Source: Posidonia oceanica (taxonomy: Eukaryota; Streptophyta; Magnoliopsida; Alismatales; Posidoniaceae). From it: DNA of 64,000 nt. A model generated the notes under the pieces. That model searched no databases and was not told where the DNA came from. It saw only the letters and a program-made list of their open reading frames with translations. The translations under genes and the position numbers were made by a program. The DNA lies in contig JAZBRS010000029.1 in NCBI GenBank assembly GCA_037176725.1, positions 40,744,001-40,808,000 on the forward strand, in the 5' to 3' direction. Positions 12,346-24,735 of the stretch are shown here, piece after piece (positions within the stretch are counted from its first letter, which is position 1; each line of letters starts with the position of its first letter).

Positions 12346-14169
12346 CGGCAATGGCCACTGGTGGCGGCGCACGACGGCAGTGCGGCGGACACTGGCCTTC
12401 GTCCCGGTGGAGTGGTGGGCCCTAGTGCGGCGTGTGGAGTTCGGATTCAGTGGTGGATCGCTAGAGTCGGCGGCAGATCACCGGAAAACAATGGGTTTCC
12501 TCACTGTCCGAGGTACACATTCCGCCTCCCTTGCTCCATTTTGCCTAGACATTATACAATTATGTTCCTTGCCATGAATTACATACTATGGTAGTGATTT
12601 AGTAATTTTTAGGGAATTATATGGATTTTTGAGCAAATTTTGTAGCCTATGTGGATATTATGCATATGCTGTGGTTTTTCATGTTTTCTGTGAGCTATGA
12701 GCTATGGAATGGCATGTTTATGGTATAGTTGTGTTCCTTATTGAGTTCCAGTCGTTTCGGTATATAGCATGTACTTTTAGAAATTTTGTGCAAGTTTTGG
12801 GATCCAAAATAGAGCCCACGGTTTTTGCCCCTGCAAAGTCCAATTCGGCATGCCGAAATGGGTTCGACATACCGAACCTGGGCCTGAGTTTATTCTCAGG
12901 CCCTGTTTTGGGTGGGGTAGGCTTATGGTTTTATTTTTCCTTTAATAATGCTAATGCCTGTACATGTTTGGTGGCTTGTTAAGGATTTTTAGTTGTGATT
13001 TTTGGTAATTTTGGAAAATATTTTCAAAAAGATTTTTAAGGAAAAACATGGGTGTTTTGCAAATAATTTGCCGAAGTTTTTCCATGACCGAAGCTTGGGA
13101 ATCGTGTGGTCTGGACCTGGGGGTGCAACGGCATTCCTGGTGTGTCGCATACTTCGCCTAGGCTGAGGTTCGGGAGTTGGGGTGCCGTCTGTACCTAGTG
13201 GTATCGTGGCAGCGGACTCGGGAGGTATGATACTTTTGCGTAGCTGGACGTGATACCCTAGCCGCTACGGGCATCGGGACTCACCTTCTTGTTTTGGGTG
13301 CTGGTTGAGCTTAAGGGTGAGGAGCCTCTAGTGGTTCAGAGCATTGAGCTTGTGGACGTCGATTGTTACGTGCCCTGTCGTTTGTCCCGAGTGGGGACTG
13401 CTTTCCCAGTTGGGGATTGCTTTTTGAAGCATCTCTAGTGTGAGATGCTGTGACGGGCATGCTCCCCCACAGGGCGGGTGTCCGTGGCAATGCAGTGAGT
13501 TGCAGGGGTGAGTTCCTTGCTACTGCTTGAGGCCAGGTCGGTTGCTGGGGCGCTAGGCAACACGACTAGTTGATTTTCTTTCGTGCCCATGTTGGGCCAC
13601 GCTTGGTTTGTTTGGGCCATATTGGGCCTCGAGCTGTCTGTTTTGTGGCATTGTGCTTTCTGTTGAATTTTGGACGAGTGGGCCCCGCTTTGAGGAGTTT
13701 TGGGCCAGTGGGCCCCGCTTTGAGATAAAGAGATTTGTTTTGCATCTGGTTTCCCGGTTTAGCTTTTTGGGCTTTGGGAAATGTGCTTTAGTATTATAAA
13801 AATATTTATGTGGGCCCAGATTTGGGGTTTTGACCGATTTTACACTGTATTGTGGTTTTATGCCGGTTTTCTCATGATTTTTGCAGGATGTGTGCTTGGT
13901 GACAATTTCTAGTCACTCACGTGTGTTTTATTGTGTTTTTAGTTGTAAGTGCAGATGATTAGCTGGTTTAGAGTCATAGTGCATATAGTCAGAGTCACGT
14001 AGCTGTCTACTGCAGGTTCCCAGCACATATTCTTCTTGTTTAGCTCATAACTTATTATAATTGTTATAATTAATTAAGTTTTAATTTGTTTGGACTTTTG
14101 GAATGTGTTGGTAGCGACTCAGGTCATTACACTTTGGAAAGAGCAAAAAAGTCTGAAAAAATTCTAGAC

Positions 14170-14511
14170 CTCCAAGGCATCAACTTCTGGGGCTCAAGAA
14201 AGAGACAAAGAAAGCTCAGAAGAAGAAGACGAGGACCAAGTGAATAAGCGAGCAATTGAAGAATTGAAAAATCAAATCTCTGACATTCAGTTACAATAAG
14301 AAGAGTTACATAAATAGTCATATGAATGGAGAAATGAATTCACAGAAAATTTAAACTCTCTCTCCACTCATTTTGACTCATATATCGCTCATTCGGACGA
14401 ACAAATGAAATATCATTTAAATCAAATCGCACAACTTGGTGAAAAGATGGATTCGTATCATTCTGAGATAATGAATTATCTACATGGATATCCACCACCT
14501 CCACCTCCATA
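14170..14511 (+). pseudogene. Coiled-coil ORF remnant upstream of the SIRE LTR
   Basis: One plus-strand frame reads ERDKESSEEEDEDQVNKR and continues with helix-like heptad composition to NYLHGYPPPPPP and a TAG near 14,509. Two internal stops (near 14,297 and 14,313) break it. Its position just upstream of a SIRE 3' end fits the extra envelope-like or unknown ORF of that lineage. Similarity to a named family cannot be shown by eye. Confidence 0.45.
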
Positions 14512-15134
14512 GTTTTGTGATTATGAGTCATGTTGGCATGTTTATGTAAACATTTAAATGAATGATATGTTTCTGTGTAAAACTTTGTGATGAATTTTAT
14601 GATTATTTATGAAATTATATGATTGAGAATGGTTATGAATGATTATGCAAATATAAGATAATTGTTTCTGACATTTATGCAAATAGTTATGAGAATGATT
14701 ATGATAGCCTAAATATAACAAAAATTGGCTCTAGTTCCGTCTACCGTTTTTGTTTGGTATGCTGAAAATTCTAGCTTTTTGATTATTAATTTTGTTTAAC
14801 TTAAAAATCCCATTCAATTATCTTGCAAAAATATCAATGAATACTATATCTTGTATGCATATGCTAAATATCCATTTTGGAAATATACATCCCCATTTTG
14901 ATTTAAACACTTATATCTTTTTGCTCATGACAAAAAAGGGGAGAAAATATTATATTTTGATAGTGTGCATACTTGACTAAAATTATGATAATTAGGGGGA
15001 GCAATAGTTTTGAAGTACTTATAACAAGGGAAAGAAAATCATTGATAAAGATTTTTTTTCAAACCCATGCTTATTGATAGGAGGAGCATATAGATTAAAT
15101 CTTTAAATTTTTGTCATCATAAAAAAAGAGAGAT

Positions 15135-16435
15135 TGTTAGAAATATACACCTGAATATTTTATTTTGATGATAACAAAGTCATGTATATTGTTTTTCAAA
15201 CTAATATTACTATGTGAGAAAAGCTTAAGCCTATAAAGTAAAGAAACTCCAAGAAAAGACTCACAAAGAAGATATTTACCATGAAGGAAGAAATGTGGAG
15301 ACTTCTGGAAAAAAATCAAAGAGAAATCAAAGAAAATCAAGATCAAAAGATTACGTTTGAGTTTATAGTAAAAATATTGACATAATTTTTCATTTCTCTT
15401 TTTGTAATATCTAGGATGTGTAATGATCTCCAAAATAAATCAAAATCCTACGAAAATAGAAATACCCAGGAACCAAGTAGGAAAACCTTAGAAAAATCTT
15501 GCACATAGGTTCAAGGTTGATTTCAGCATATTGGATGGGATCGGTATATCGAAATCTGGTATATTGGGTTACTGTTGAACCTAAGTAAAAACTTTAGAAA
15601 AATCATTTTTAATTCAAGGTTGATTTCAACATACCAGATGGGTTCGGTATACCGTAATCTGGGACAAACGGGGTTTACAATTGAGAACATCTTCGGCACA
15701 CTGAATTATTTTCGGACTATCGAATGTCTCGACCTTTGTAAACTACAAAAGAAAATCGATCGACCGAAAAATTTCGACATGCCGATTCAGTAGTCGTTTG
15801 TATCCGTTAGAGAGAAAAATAAAGGTGTTTAACACATGTCAAAATTATTTTATTCCTATATATAGGACCCCCCTTAACCCATGTTTAGTACACAAGTTGA
15901 TCCTAAGCTAAATTCATATCACATTGAAAGGTTTCCAAGCTCAAGTACTCACATTTCCATTTAGAGAAGAGTTTTCCAAGTAAATTCTCATTATTCCCAT
16001 AGAGAGAACAAGTGAACTTTAAATCCTTATACATTCAGTCTTGCATTGTTGATTGAGAGATCAAGCTACTTGGAGCTGTAAAAGAAAGTTTTGTAAAGCT
16101 TCAAAAGGTCTAAAGCTTCTCCGATTGTGAGAAGATACCACGGTTTTTGCGGGGATTGGCAAGGGGATCGTCGTACAAGTAAGTTCTTTTAAGTTTAAGG
16201 GAACTCTCGAGGCGATCTCGAGGAGTGGGCTAAGCCGGGGTTGGCCGAACCACTATAAATCTATAATGTTCTCATTGTCTCTTGTTCCCTTCTATGCTTG
16301 CTTTACTTAGTTGTTCCAAATCGTCATTGATATACTTGTGCTTATAATTATCAAAGAACTTAAAAATAACAAATAAGATTTAAATTTACTAAACTTCTCT
16401 ATTCACCTCCTTTAGAAAAGCCTCTCGATCCTACA
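15135..16435 (+). repeat. SIRE-type LTR, 1,301 bp
   Basis: Begins TGTTAGAAATATACACC after an A/G-rich tract and ends CCTACA. Contains an internal near-duplication (CAAGGTTGATTTCA at about 15,510 and 15,616) and palindrome-like TTCGGTATACCGTA at 15643-15656. The block GGTTTTTGCGGGGATTGG near 16,144 recurs inverted in the solo LTR at 20,520-21,700. Confidence 0.85.
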
Positions 16436-16437
16436 AT

Positions 16438-16449
16438 TGGTATCAGAAT
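16438..16449 (+). other. Primer-binding site (tRNA-Met type)
   Basis: TGGTATCAGAAT, 10 of 12 matches to the usual initiator tRNA-Met site TGGTATCAGAGC, two bases after the LTR end. Confidence 0.85.
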
Positions 16450-16488
16450 AAGGTTTATCTAAGTCTAGATTTAATCATCTATTAGATA

Positions 16489-16750
16489 TGACTTCTTCTT
16501 CTTCAAACAATAATCTAGTATAGGGATAGAGTATAAATAGACTACCATTCTTTGATAGAAATAATTATAATTATTGAAAATGTAGAATGATCATTTATTT
16601 GAAATCTATTAATTATGAGTTATGGGATATAGTAATCAATGGATTTCCTAAAAATAAAAAATCATATAGAGAATGGAATGAAGATGAAAAGAAAACAACA
16701 TCACTTGATGCAAAAGGTTTAAATACAATTTTAAGTAATTGGTTATTTTG
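16489..16750 (+). pseudogene. SIRE gag N-terminal remnant
   Basis: From the ATG near 16,489 the frame reads MTSSSSNNN, then after stops LPFFDRNNYNY, KCRMIIYLKSINYELWDIV and NGFPKN. This matches the start of Ty1/copia gag (the DUF4219/UBN2-type region). Three stops and a lost end make it non-functional. Confidence 0.75.
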
Positions 16751-16759
16751 AATATTTTA

Positions 16760-18548
16760 ATATCTTAAAAACTATATATTTTAAAAAATTATGATATTAA
16801 TAGTTAATTGTACATTTAAACAACATAAACAATAGAGTTAATAATTAGGATAAAACTTAATCCATCAATGTCAAAATAAAACCCTAATATATATTCAAAT
16901 GACTTTCCAAGAAATATAAATATTAATTAAATATTCTCATCAATAGATTTAATAATAATAGTGGAAACTAGAATAATAATTATTATAAATAATTATCAAA
17001 ATAAAATCACCATAACCAACTTATAATTATAATAAATATGTTGATTTGTCAGTTTTCAAATATATTGATATTTCATCAATGGAATCACAATTCCACTTTC
17101 CTCCTCCACTTCTTTGACTTTTGCTCGTTTTAGAGGAAAAATCAAGAAAGTTGAACTATGTATTTTAAAGAAATCATGGAAGCCATAGAAGTCAAGTTCT
17201 GAGACTTCCTCACAATCAATTGCTAGAATACTCATCCAGAAGTCGGGTTCTGACAATAATTTTCCAAGGGGAGTATGATGACATAAAAAATTCTCAAATC
17301 CATTTGAATCCTTTTCCAATGGAAATCTTATTCCTACCTTGAGGCCATGTTTGGTTGACGGAATTGTAATGAAACGTAATTAAATTCCTTGTAATTTGAT
17401 TATATAGAATTAAATTTCACTATAAACTTAAATGGAAATCAATTGCAATATTTAGGTGATTAAAATTTAATAATTGATTAGATATTATAAAATTGATTTC
17501 GATGATTACTAGAATTACTTTGACTATGGTCGGAACAACTCCGATGATGGCCGACCGTAGAGTGACTCCAATGACTATCAGAGTAACATTGGCAATTGCT
17601 TAAGTGACTTCTATAACCAATGAAGTAATGCCAACGATTGTCGAAATGATTCCAACGACAATTAGAGTGCAACATCAATAATCACCGATGTAAATATAAC
17701 AACGGTTGAACTTACTTCGTCATTATCAGAGGGGTTCCATGGGTGGTTGAAGTTGCTCCATCCAACTCCATGTATTGTTGGAATGGTAACGATGGTGGAT
17801 GGAGTTGACCCGACGAACATTGAAGTGGTTCCAACAGTATCCAGAGTTGGCCCGATAATTATCTGTGTGATTATGACAGTGATTGAATCAACTCGAATGA
17901 TCTTGAAACGACTTTGGCAGTGGCAATGATGTTGTTGACTTTGATATTTACGAAGAACATCGTATTAGATTACCACTGATTATGATATAATTGGATTACA
18001 CTCAAATGAAGTAATTGCATTACAGAGGTAATCCAATTATAATATCTAACTTGATGAGTGAAACATCTTAATCAATGATAGAATGTAATTAGATTATATT
18101 ATATACCTTACATGGGTGGTAACAAGTCAGGAGGGACCAAGTTAAAGGTCAACCCCTGACTTAATCCATTTTGCTAAAATGCGTTAGAAGTTTGATCATG
18201 ACACATTTTTTAAAATTTTTGATCTGTAACCCGACCCTAACCTGTTAGGATAACGGGTTACGAGTGGGTAAACGGTTCAAACATGTTAATATAAAACAAA
18301 GAGGCCAATCACACTTGTAAACACTTATAATGAAGGTTACATATTCATAAACATGTATTATATTATATGAAGTATCTTTGAATTATGTATAATGATAAAA
18401 CTACAAAACTGATCAATCAAAAAATGAATCTTGGTAGATATAATTTTTAATCCACAAATAACAAAATCAAATGAATATGTTTATAACACTACAAGATTAA
18501 AAATTTGTAACAATTCAACATCAATGATCTAAACCAATAAAACAAAAT
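16760..18548. other. AT-rich intergenic DNA, no gene supported
   Basis: Mostly AT-rich. A minus-strand frame at 17,056-17,319 (87 codons) has no recognisable family. GGCCATGTTTGGTTG at about 17,343 has an inverted counterpart near 20,236-20,252, which could be the arms of an old DNA transposon split by the solo LTR; evidence is weak. Confidence 0.5.
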
Positions 18549-18553
18549 AAATA

Positions 18554-19980
18554 TGTAACACCTAGGGTCTCTATGGTGGGGACATAGGTACCAGGCACGT
18601 ATTCCAAGCGCATAATTCAGGCATGGATTCCTGACATGTATTGCTAGCGTGGATTCTGGAGGAATTCTAACAATTCAAAATCCAGAGTAATTGTTTTGGG
18701 ACTAAATTTCCACTTAGTTCGATTTTGGTGATCGAATTCGGATCCGCACGCGGGAGGCTTCTTTAAGAAGTCGAGAATGAGAGAAGAAGAAGAAGAAGAA
18801 GAAGAAGAAGAAGAAGAAGAAAATTAGAGAGGAAGGAGAAGAGAGGAAGAGGAAGAACTGAGAGAGAGAGAGAGGGGGAGTGTCTGCAGGAGAGGACACC
18901 TGTTGTTCACTGCTGTTGCTTGCCACTGCTGCTGCCGCCATCGTGACACCGAAGGGTCGCCGTGGTCGTCGCCATCATCGGAGTGTCACTGATGCCATGT
19001 TGGGCTATTATGACCAAGCGAGCGTCGAAGTCGATCCTCGGTGAACAATACACACTCTACCTAGGCTATTCTATGCTCCTTAAGCATTTAATTGTATTGA
19101 TTGTGCTTGGGATCCCACAGGTGGGATCGAGGTGCAGCAGTGAGATCGCATGGGTGCTGGGTTCCCATGAGTGAATCCATCCCACTAGTGTGATTTCTGG
19201 CCGATTCTTCGATTTGTGTGATGCTTGGATGTGTAATTCGTTGTTTGGATTCTTGTTTCCCTCGAGTTTTGTTCTCATTTCGCCATTTATTTTTCTATCC
19301 TTTGGGGACAGACTGTGTGTGCCATGCACTCTCAGGCCAACTGTTTGGCTTAAGGCGTGTATTGGACGCATGGGCCAGAGGCGCGTATTAGCCATGCGGC
19401 ACCTGGATAGTTGGATTCAATGGCTTCTTTTAGGGTTTCTAGTGGTGCTTTTGAGTTGATGCCTTTTGCGGCTTTGAGTGGCTTTTCGTGTGGAGTTTTT
19501 TGTGTGATGTTTTGTAGTGTTTTTTAGATGATTCTGAAATAATTTTCGAAATGATTTTTCAAAAATGATTTGGAAAAGAAATGCATAAGTTTTACAAATG
19601 TTTTGAAAAAGATTTTCTATGAACTAAGAGATCGATGCTGCTAAGAGGGGTAGTCATGTGGCTTGGGGAGCTGAGTACCAGCAACTCCAATCTTGGTTTC
19701 TTATTTCTAGCAATTGGTAGACGTGTACTAGGTGATTAATAGATGTCACTCACATGTATTTTAAATGATTTTCTTGCAGCTGCAGATATGAAAGCGGCAA
19801 TCAAGTCTAGTGCATAAAGTCGAAGTCACATAACCACACACTACAGGTTCTGAGTGGAGTTAAGATTTATTTATTTTGTTTCAGTTTATTTATTTAAATT
19901 CCTTGCATTTTGTTGAGTTATTTATTAATAGTGGCCCTAACTATGTCAAGATGTTAGATAATCGCGACTAGGTCGTGACA
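18554..19980 (+). repeat. Solo LTR, Tekay-like, 1,427 bp, perfect 5-bp TSD
   Basis: Starts TGTAACACCTAGGGTC and ends GACTAGGTCGTGACA. The five bases before (18549-18553) and after (19981-19985) are both AAATA, a perfect target-site duplication. No internal region is present, so it formed by LTR-LTR recombination. The 19,350-19,630 part matches the LTR at 35,186-37,204 (for example GTGGCTTTTCGTGTGGA). Contains a (GAA)n tract at 18,783-18,821. Confidence 0.92.
18783..18821 (+). repeat. (GAA)n microsatellite
   Basis: About 12-13 GAA units inside the solo LTR. Confidence 0.95.
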
Positions 19981-19985
19981 AAATA

Positions 19986-20519
19986 TGTAATATAATAAAT
20001 CATTTATAAATTCATGAAGTATCTACACGTTTTTGGTTCCTAAATGGTTACTAGTGGGTTAGTGAGTCAGGTAACATGTCTCAGACATGACCCAATTTGT
20101 GAAGTGTTTGGATTAACATATTATGGGTTAACAGGTCTAAAATTTTAACACACACCCTGAAATAACAGGTTAGGTCAAACGAATTAACAGATTTGATTCA
20201 ACCCATTAACAACCTTACCTCCTTAATTACATCCAACCAAACATATCCTAAATTGGATACTCAAATACATTAAAATGAGCAAAAAAGGAATAATATTCCA
20301 TTCTTAAGTCATGTTTGATCTTTGATTTTACTAATTCCTACGTAAAACAGAAACATTTTTTATATTAAAAAAATTAAAAAAGCAACCTAAAAATCTACGT
20401 TGTGAAAAGCTAGTCAAAATCAATCAAACCCTATAATCAAACACATCCTTGGACTCCCACATCCATGGAAATCATTTTCCGATGAGACACTCATTCCTAA
20501 CTTAAATTGGACATGGAAG
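19986..20519. other. Intergenic, no gene
   Basis: AT-rich, with several direct and inverted copies of GTGGGTTA/TAACCCA-like words and the CAACCAAACATA arm mentioned for 17,343. Nothing coding is seen. Confidence 0.5.
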
Positions 20520-21700
20520 TGTTGGGATTCTAAGCTTCACTAGAAGAGGTGAATAGTGAATTTGATATATAATCCTGAATTTAAACTACCTTTGACAATT
20601 TTAAGCAATTTATCAAGTAAATGAAATATAAAGCTAGATTTTAGATATTAAACTAATAACATACAAATAAGGGAATGAGAGGCAAGGAGAATATACTCAA
20701 AGAGATTTATAGTGGTTCAGCCTCCTCGACTTAGTCCACTCCTCGAGAAAATCTCTCGAGAGTTACCTTAACCTTGATCTTCTTCTTGATCTTGTTCTGG
20801 GTCAAGATCCTGCCATACACCTTGATGAGACCACACCAAACCCCCGCAAAAACCATGGTAACCTTTCTCACTCCCAGAGAAGAAACTCACTCAAGAAAGG
20901 AAAATTACAACTCTTTTTCAACTCTTTCTATATATCCCAAAATACTTTTGTTAGGTGGAAATGATACTCTCTTAGCTTGGGAAATGTCTCTCAAAGATAT
21001 GAGTGAAATGCTTAACAAAAGGATGGAAATTTAGCTCAACATCTTATATATGATGTGCAATATACTTGTCTAATCTCTGGTGTGAAATATGAGTATAGTA
21101 ATGTCCTATATACAGGCATGAGTTAGAATAAACATTTGTAAAATGAACTCACAATTTAGACATGTGTTAAATACCTCTAACTCCTCTCAAAATAGACATG
21201 TATTAAACACCTATAAAATCCTCTCAAAATAGACATGTGCTAAACATTTATAAAATCCTCTCAAAATAAGACATGTGTTAAACACCAATAAAATCCTCTC
21301 AAAATAGACATGTGTTAAATACCTATAAAATCCTCTCAAAATAGACATATATTAATTATATTCTAGATGTACAATAAACTTGAGATACTTCTTGCTAAAC
21401 ATGGTTTATTTTTGGGTTTATGGCTATTTTCCTAAAACACTATGGAGATGTTTGGAAGATTATTACAATTTTCTAAAATACAACACTCTTTTACATGACT
21501 CTTTACATATAACTTTAGTCTTCAATCTTCAAATGATTTATCTTGAATTGCTTTGATCTTCCTTATTGATTCCTTCTTTGCCAATATCCATTATTATTTT
21601 TCCAAAGTCCTTGAGAACTTCTTTCTTAACTTACTAAGAAGTTTAACTCACAAATATGTTTTATTATCATCAAAACCGAGATGAGGCATTTTTGCCAACA
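20520..21700 (-). repeat. Solo SIRE-type LTR, 1,181 bp, near-perfect TSD
   Basis: On the minus strand it starts TGTTGGCAAAAATGCC (at 21,700) and ends GAATCCCAACA (at 20,520). The inverted GGTTTTTGCGGGG and CTCGAGGAGTGGACTAAG blocks match the SIRE LTR at 15,135-16,435. Flanks are GGAAG (20515-20519) and AGAAG (21701-21705), four of five matching. No internal sequence adjoins, so it is a solo LTR. Confidence 0.85.
21170..21355 (-). repeat. 37-bp tandem repeats in the solo LTR
   Basis: Five to six copies of a unit reading AAATAGACATGTGTTAAAC on the plus strand, followed by ACCTATAAAATCCTCTC. Confidence 0.88.
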
Positions 21701-21780
21701 AGAAGCACATCAAATATAGCAAGAAAAGGAATGCTATTCCATTCCTAGGCTTTTACCATCATTTGCCAAACATGGTTTAA

Positions 21781-22317
21781 GTTTCTTGTACAATGTATAA
21801 AAAAATTCTTAAATGGTTTAGTTGTAGAAAAAATTCTTTCCAAATCAATTTAATGACTTTACCTTAAAACATTGTGGAACAACAAAAGACAATTCTTTTT
21901 CTCCAAAACAATTTAAGTGGTTTTCTTTTAAGATTGTAAAAATAAAATATTTTAAATTTAGGCAAAATGATTAGATAAGGTCAAACCTAATTTAACCTAA
22001 ATGATATCAACCGATTCTTTTCCAGAAAACTCTCACAAGTAAAATTTCTTGTACTATGTATAAAAAAAAAATCTTAAATGGTTTAGTTGTGAAAAAATTC
22101 TTTCCGAATATTATTCCAGTCTTAAATCAACTTAATGACTTTACCTAAAATCATTGTGGAAAAACAATAGACAATTCTTTTTCTCCAAAACAATTTAAGT
22201 GGTTATCTTTTAAGATCATAAAAATAAAATATTTTAAATTTAGGCAAAATTATTAGATAAGGTCAAACCTAATTTAAACCAAATGATATCTACCAATTCT
22301 TTTCCAGAAAACTGTGT
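21781..22317. repeat. Direct tandem duplication, about 260 bp x2
   Basis: Copies at about 21,781-22,035 and 22,044-22,317 both run from TTTCTTGTAC to CTTTTCCAGAAAACT and share words such as AAATGGTTTAGTTGT and TTAGATAAGGTCAAACCTAA. They differ by point changes and a short insertion near 22,105. No coding content. Confidence 0.88.
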
Positions 22318-24558
22318 TGTATTTCATCTAATTTCAGCATTTATTAAAATTATTAAAATAATTTTTCAACATTATAAAATTGTTTCTTCAATAGTCTATA
22401 AATAAAATACAAAATAATTTACTGAAAGAATACACAGGTTTCGTCTGTGATAACTCTATTAATTTAAATCACCATGTTGCATTGCAGTCTATATTCTTTG
22501 AGCATTTTTATAACTTTGGATGCTTACTTAATTGTAGTGTTTGATGGTTTACAGGATATGGTCAATAGAGTAATAGCCCTGAAGTGCATTACAAACTGGA
22601 GGAGAAAGAACCTTGGCATTTTTAATTTTCCAAACCACCTGGCTAGAAATGATTGTTGGATACCTTTAAAAGAAAACAAAATACAAATTTCGAATCTCAA
22701 TATGACCAACCACAAAACAGAAAAGAAAATATATTGCATAGAAATATAGCAAACATGTCTAATGTTACTACCAAAAGTCATCGCCATTGACCAATTATTG
22801 GTATGATACACAGCAACCAAAGAGCATGTAATGCTTAACCATAAATACAGGAAAAGAAAATCTTGCACAAAGAAATCCAAGCATTTAATGAATTCTCTAG
22901 GAATGAAATTTCCGACGGAGAAGTGGTTCATGTTTTCAACGAATAGACAAAGGGTTACATGTGGGAATTAGCTCCGAACAATAAAAACACTCTATATTGC
23001 TCTTATGTTAGAAAAAAAGACCAAACGTAGGTATATGCTTCGATTTTTTTTTGTAAGTATAGGTATATGTTACTTTGTATCTTGCATTTCATATTTCCGA
23101 AAGTCCACAAAGGCAATTGGATCGGTAATTTCTTATTGTTAGACATTGAGAACTTTCCCCAATATAAACAAATTTGGAAACCTGTGGCATTTTAATAAGT
23201 TAAGAAAAGATAACTAAACACAAGTTAGTGCAGGATTTTATGTTTATCCAGAATAACCAATCCTATGCTTCCATTTTGTTTCATGCTAAATCAGTAAATA
23301 TATTTGGCAATTTGATACCCCTTTTAGACACAGTTTCACATATATTAATATTCATTTGGTAATAGAACAATGAGAGTGTTTACAGATTGTCTCCCTGATT
23401 TGATTTTTCCTATCATTTAGTTGTGTGCTGCATAATTGATATTCCAAAATTTTGTTTGTATTCATACCATTTCTGATAGTGCAAGGTAAAAGAAGAAAAA
23501 GAAACCATGAATTTAGGCCATAATGCATATGTTAGTATCTTAGCTTTTTGTACCACATTTATCTAATTATACACTAAGCACTGTATTCTTATGTCGACCA
23601 TAAAAAACTCATAGTAATTGACCACTAATTATACACTAATTATGCATTGAGCACTGTATTAGCAGTCAGGCCACATACCTCCCAATAGTTGTACACCATT
23701 GACCAGATACTCAGATATGCTGGTGGTGAATTATGATAGATTTATGCCAGAACATGATTCTAGTCATGGGACAATTTGTTATCTGGCCTTTTTTCCCCTT
23801 CTTATAGGTTGTGTGCATCCATGGTTCCTTGCACTATTTTATACCGTGTACTTCATTATATTAGTAGTCCATCACTGAATAACAATGAGGAACTACGAGG
23901 AAGTAAGCAACTTATACTCATACTTATAGCAATTAGCAAATGAAAACAAAATTCTAGATACTTCCCTTCTAACGAGCTATCTCTACGACATCAGGTGAAA
24001 GATGTATTTAAGATTTTAAGCATATTGGCAAATGACAAATCAGAGTAACAAAACCAATTAGAATTACATAAATTTTAATTTTTTATTTATAAATGGTCAA
24101 ATCATCAATATTTCAAATAATCACCAGCTAGCATTATGCTCTTGTAGTTGTTATTTCTACATAATTAAGGAATCCACGCTATTTGACAACCAAATACCTG
24201 GTTTTCATGATCTTGGAGATCATTATAACTATAATTGGCTAAGATAACCAGATGTGAAAGGAAGAAGGTAGCTCAAGTAGTCTTTGGTTCTTAGGATACT
24301 AAAGGGCTAATAAACTTCTCTAGTCTTACTGAAATCGATTGGGATTATGCATGTTTGCAACAAAATGCATGCAACTCCCACTACAAAGGACACAACTAAA
24401 TTGTCTCCCAATGCATGAGGACCTGCCAGCCTATCACTGCCTGAAACTCTAGCATCCTTGAAAAAATTCAATCGATCAATTCTCTAGGAGTTGTGCTCCA
24501 CCACCACGTGTTAATGAAATGCAACAGTAGAATGGAATAACAAACTTAACCGCCCAAA
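22318..24558. other. Intergenic, no gene recognised
   Basis: AT-rich. A minus-strand frame at 22,524-22,931 (135 codons, hydrophobic) overlaps a plus-strand one and has no recognisable domain. I see no RNA gene or mobile element with clear ends. Confidence 0.5.
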
Positions 24559-24735
24559 CAGTGGTGGAGACAAGGGGGGTTATGCATCGGCCATTGCCCC
24601 CCTTGTTTCTATAAAGCCCATTAAATTTGGTATGTAGTTAATAGAAAAAGTAAGAGACATAATAGAAATTGTCCCACCTCTTGCAAGTCTAATTGTAAAA
24701 GCCCCCTTATGAACACTAATCTAGCTCCGGCACTG
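24559..24735. mobile_element. hAT-like MITE, 177 bp
   Basis: Left end CAGTGGTGGAGACA and right end (reverse complement) CAGTGCCGGAGCTA form imperfect terminal inverted repeats of the CAGTGGCGGAGC type common in plant hAT-like MITEs. Flanking 8-mers CGCCCAAA (24551-24558) and CTCCCAGA (24736-24743) match at 6 of 8, consistent with an old 8-bp target duplication. No coding capacity. Confidence 0.6.

Larger units (their letters stand above)
7191..14131 (+). mobile_element. Tekay/Del-type chromovirus (Ty3/gypsy), 5' part interrupted by Tat-A
   Basis: Plus-strand order is gag, protease, RT, RNase H, integrase, a chromodomain-like tail, and a 3' LTR. This order and the C-terminal chromodomain-like module identify a chromovirus; the long LTR and domain wording fit the Tekay/Del group. 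The element starts mid-gag because Tat-A is inserted there; the 5' LTR and gag N-terminus must lie left of the window if they survive. The 3' LTR ends at 14131 (CATTACA), next to a SIRE-type 3' region, so it is itself nested in the SIRE element. Confidence 0.85.
11383..14131 (+). repeat. 3' LTR of the Tekay element, 2,749 bp
   Basis: Starts TGTAACACTCAGG and ends GGTCATTACA, with TG...CA ends. A GGGGGTGAA tract near 11,352 is the only polypurine candidate and lies about 30 bases upstream of the boundary. The LTR contains tandem repeats (11,468-11,600), a long C/T-rich tract (11,855-12,345), and two palindromic motifs at 12844-12857 and 12863-12876. Long Pro/Ser-rich frames inside are products of the C/T tract. 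It shares its overall character, though not close identity, with the LTRs at 18,554, 35,186 and 38,243. Confidence 0.85.
14132..16760 (+). mobile_element. SIRE/Maximus-type Ty1/copia element: 3' region, LTR and 5' gag start
   Basis: A degraded C-terminal ORF and AT-rich 3' region (14,132-15,134) lead into a purine-rich tract and an LTR at 15,135. The LTR is then followed by a tRNA-Met primer-binding site and a gag start. The phrase TTTGTCATCAT, A-rich and GAGAGAT, then TGTTAG is characteristic of SIRE-type 3' ends. Internal sequence on both sides of one LTR means a head-to-tail arrangement (see findings). The rest of gag-pol is missing to the right. Confidence 0.75.

Noticed and set aside
11477..12577. 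Long Pro/Ser-rich reading frames on both strands
   Set aside because: They are products of the C/T-rich tract in the Tekay LTR; several frames are open at once and none has a domain.
17343..20252. A DNA transposon with TTTGGTTG inverted ends split by the solo LTR
   Set aside because: The arms match over only about 16 bases and I found no target duplication; kept as a note only.
22524..22931. A 135-codon hydrophobic frame
   Set aside because: Overlaps a plus-strand frame, AT-rich, no family resemblance, no splice or promoter context.
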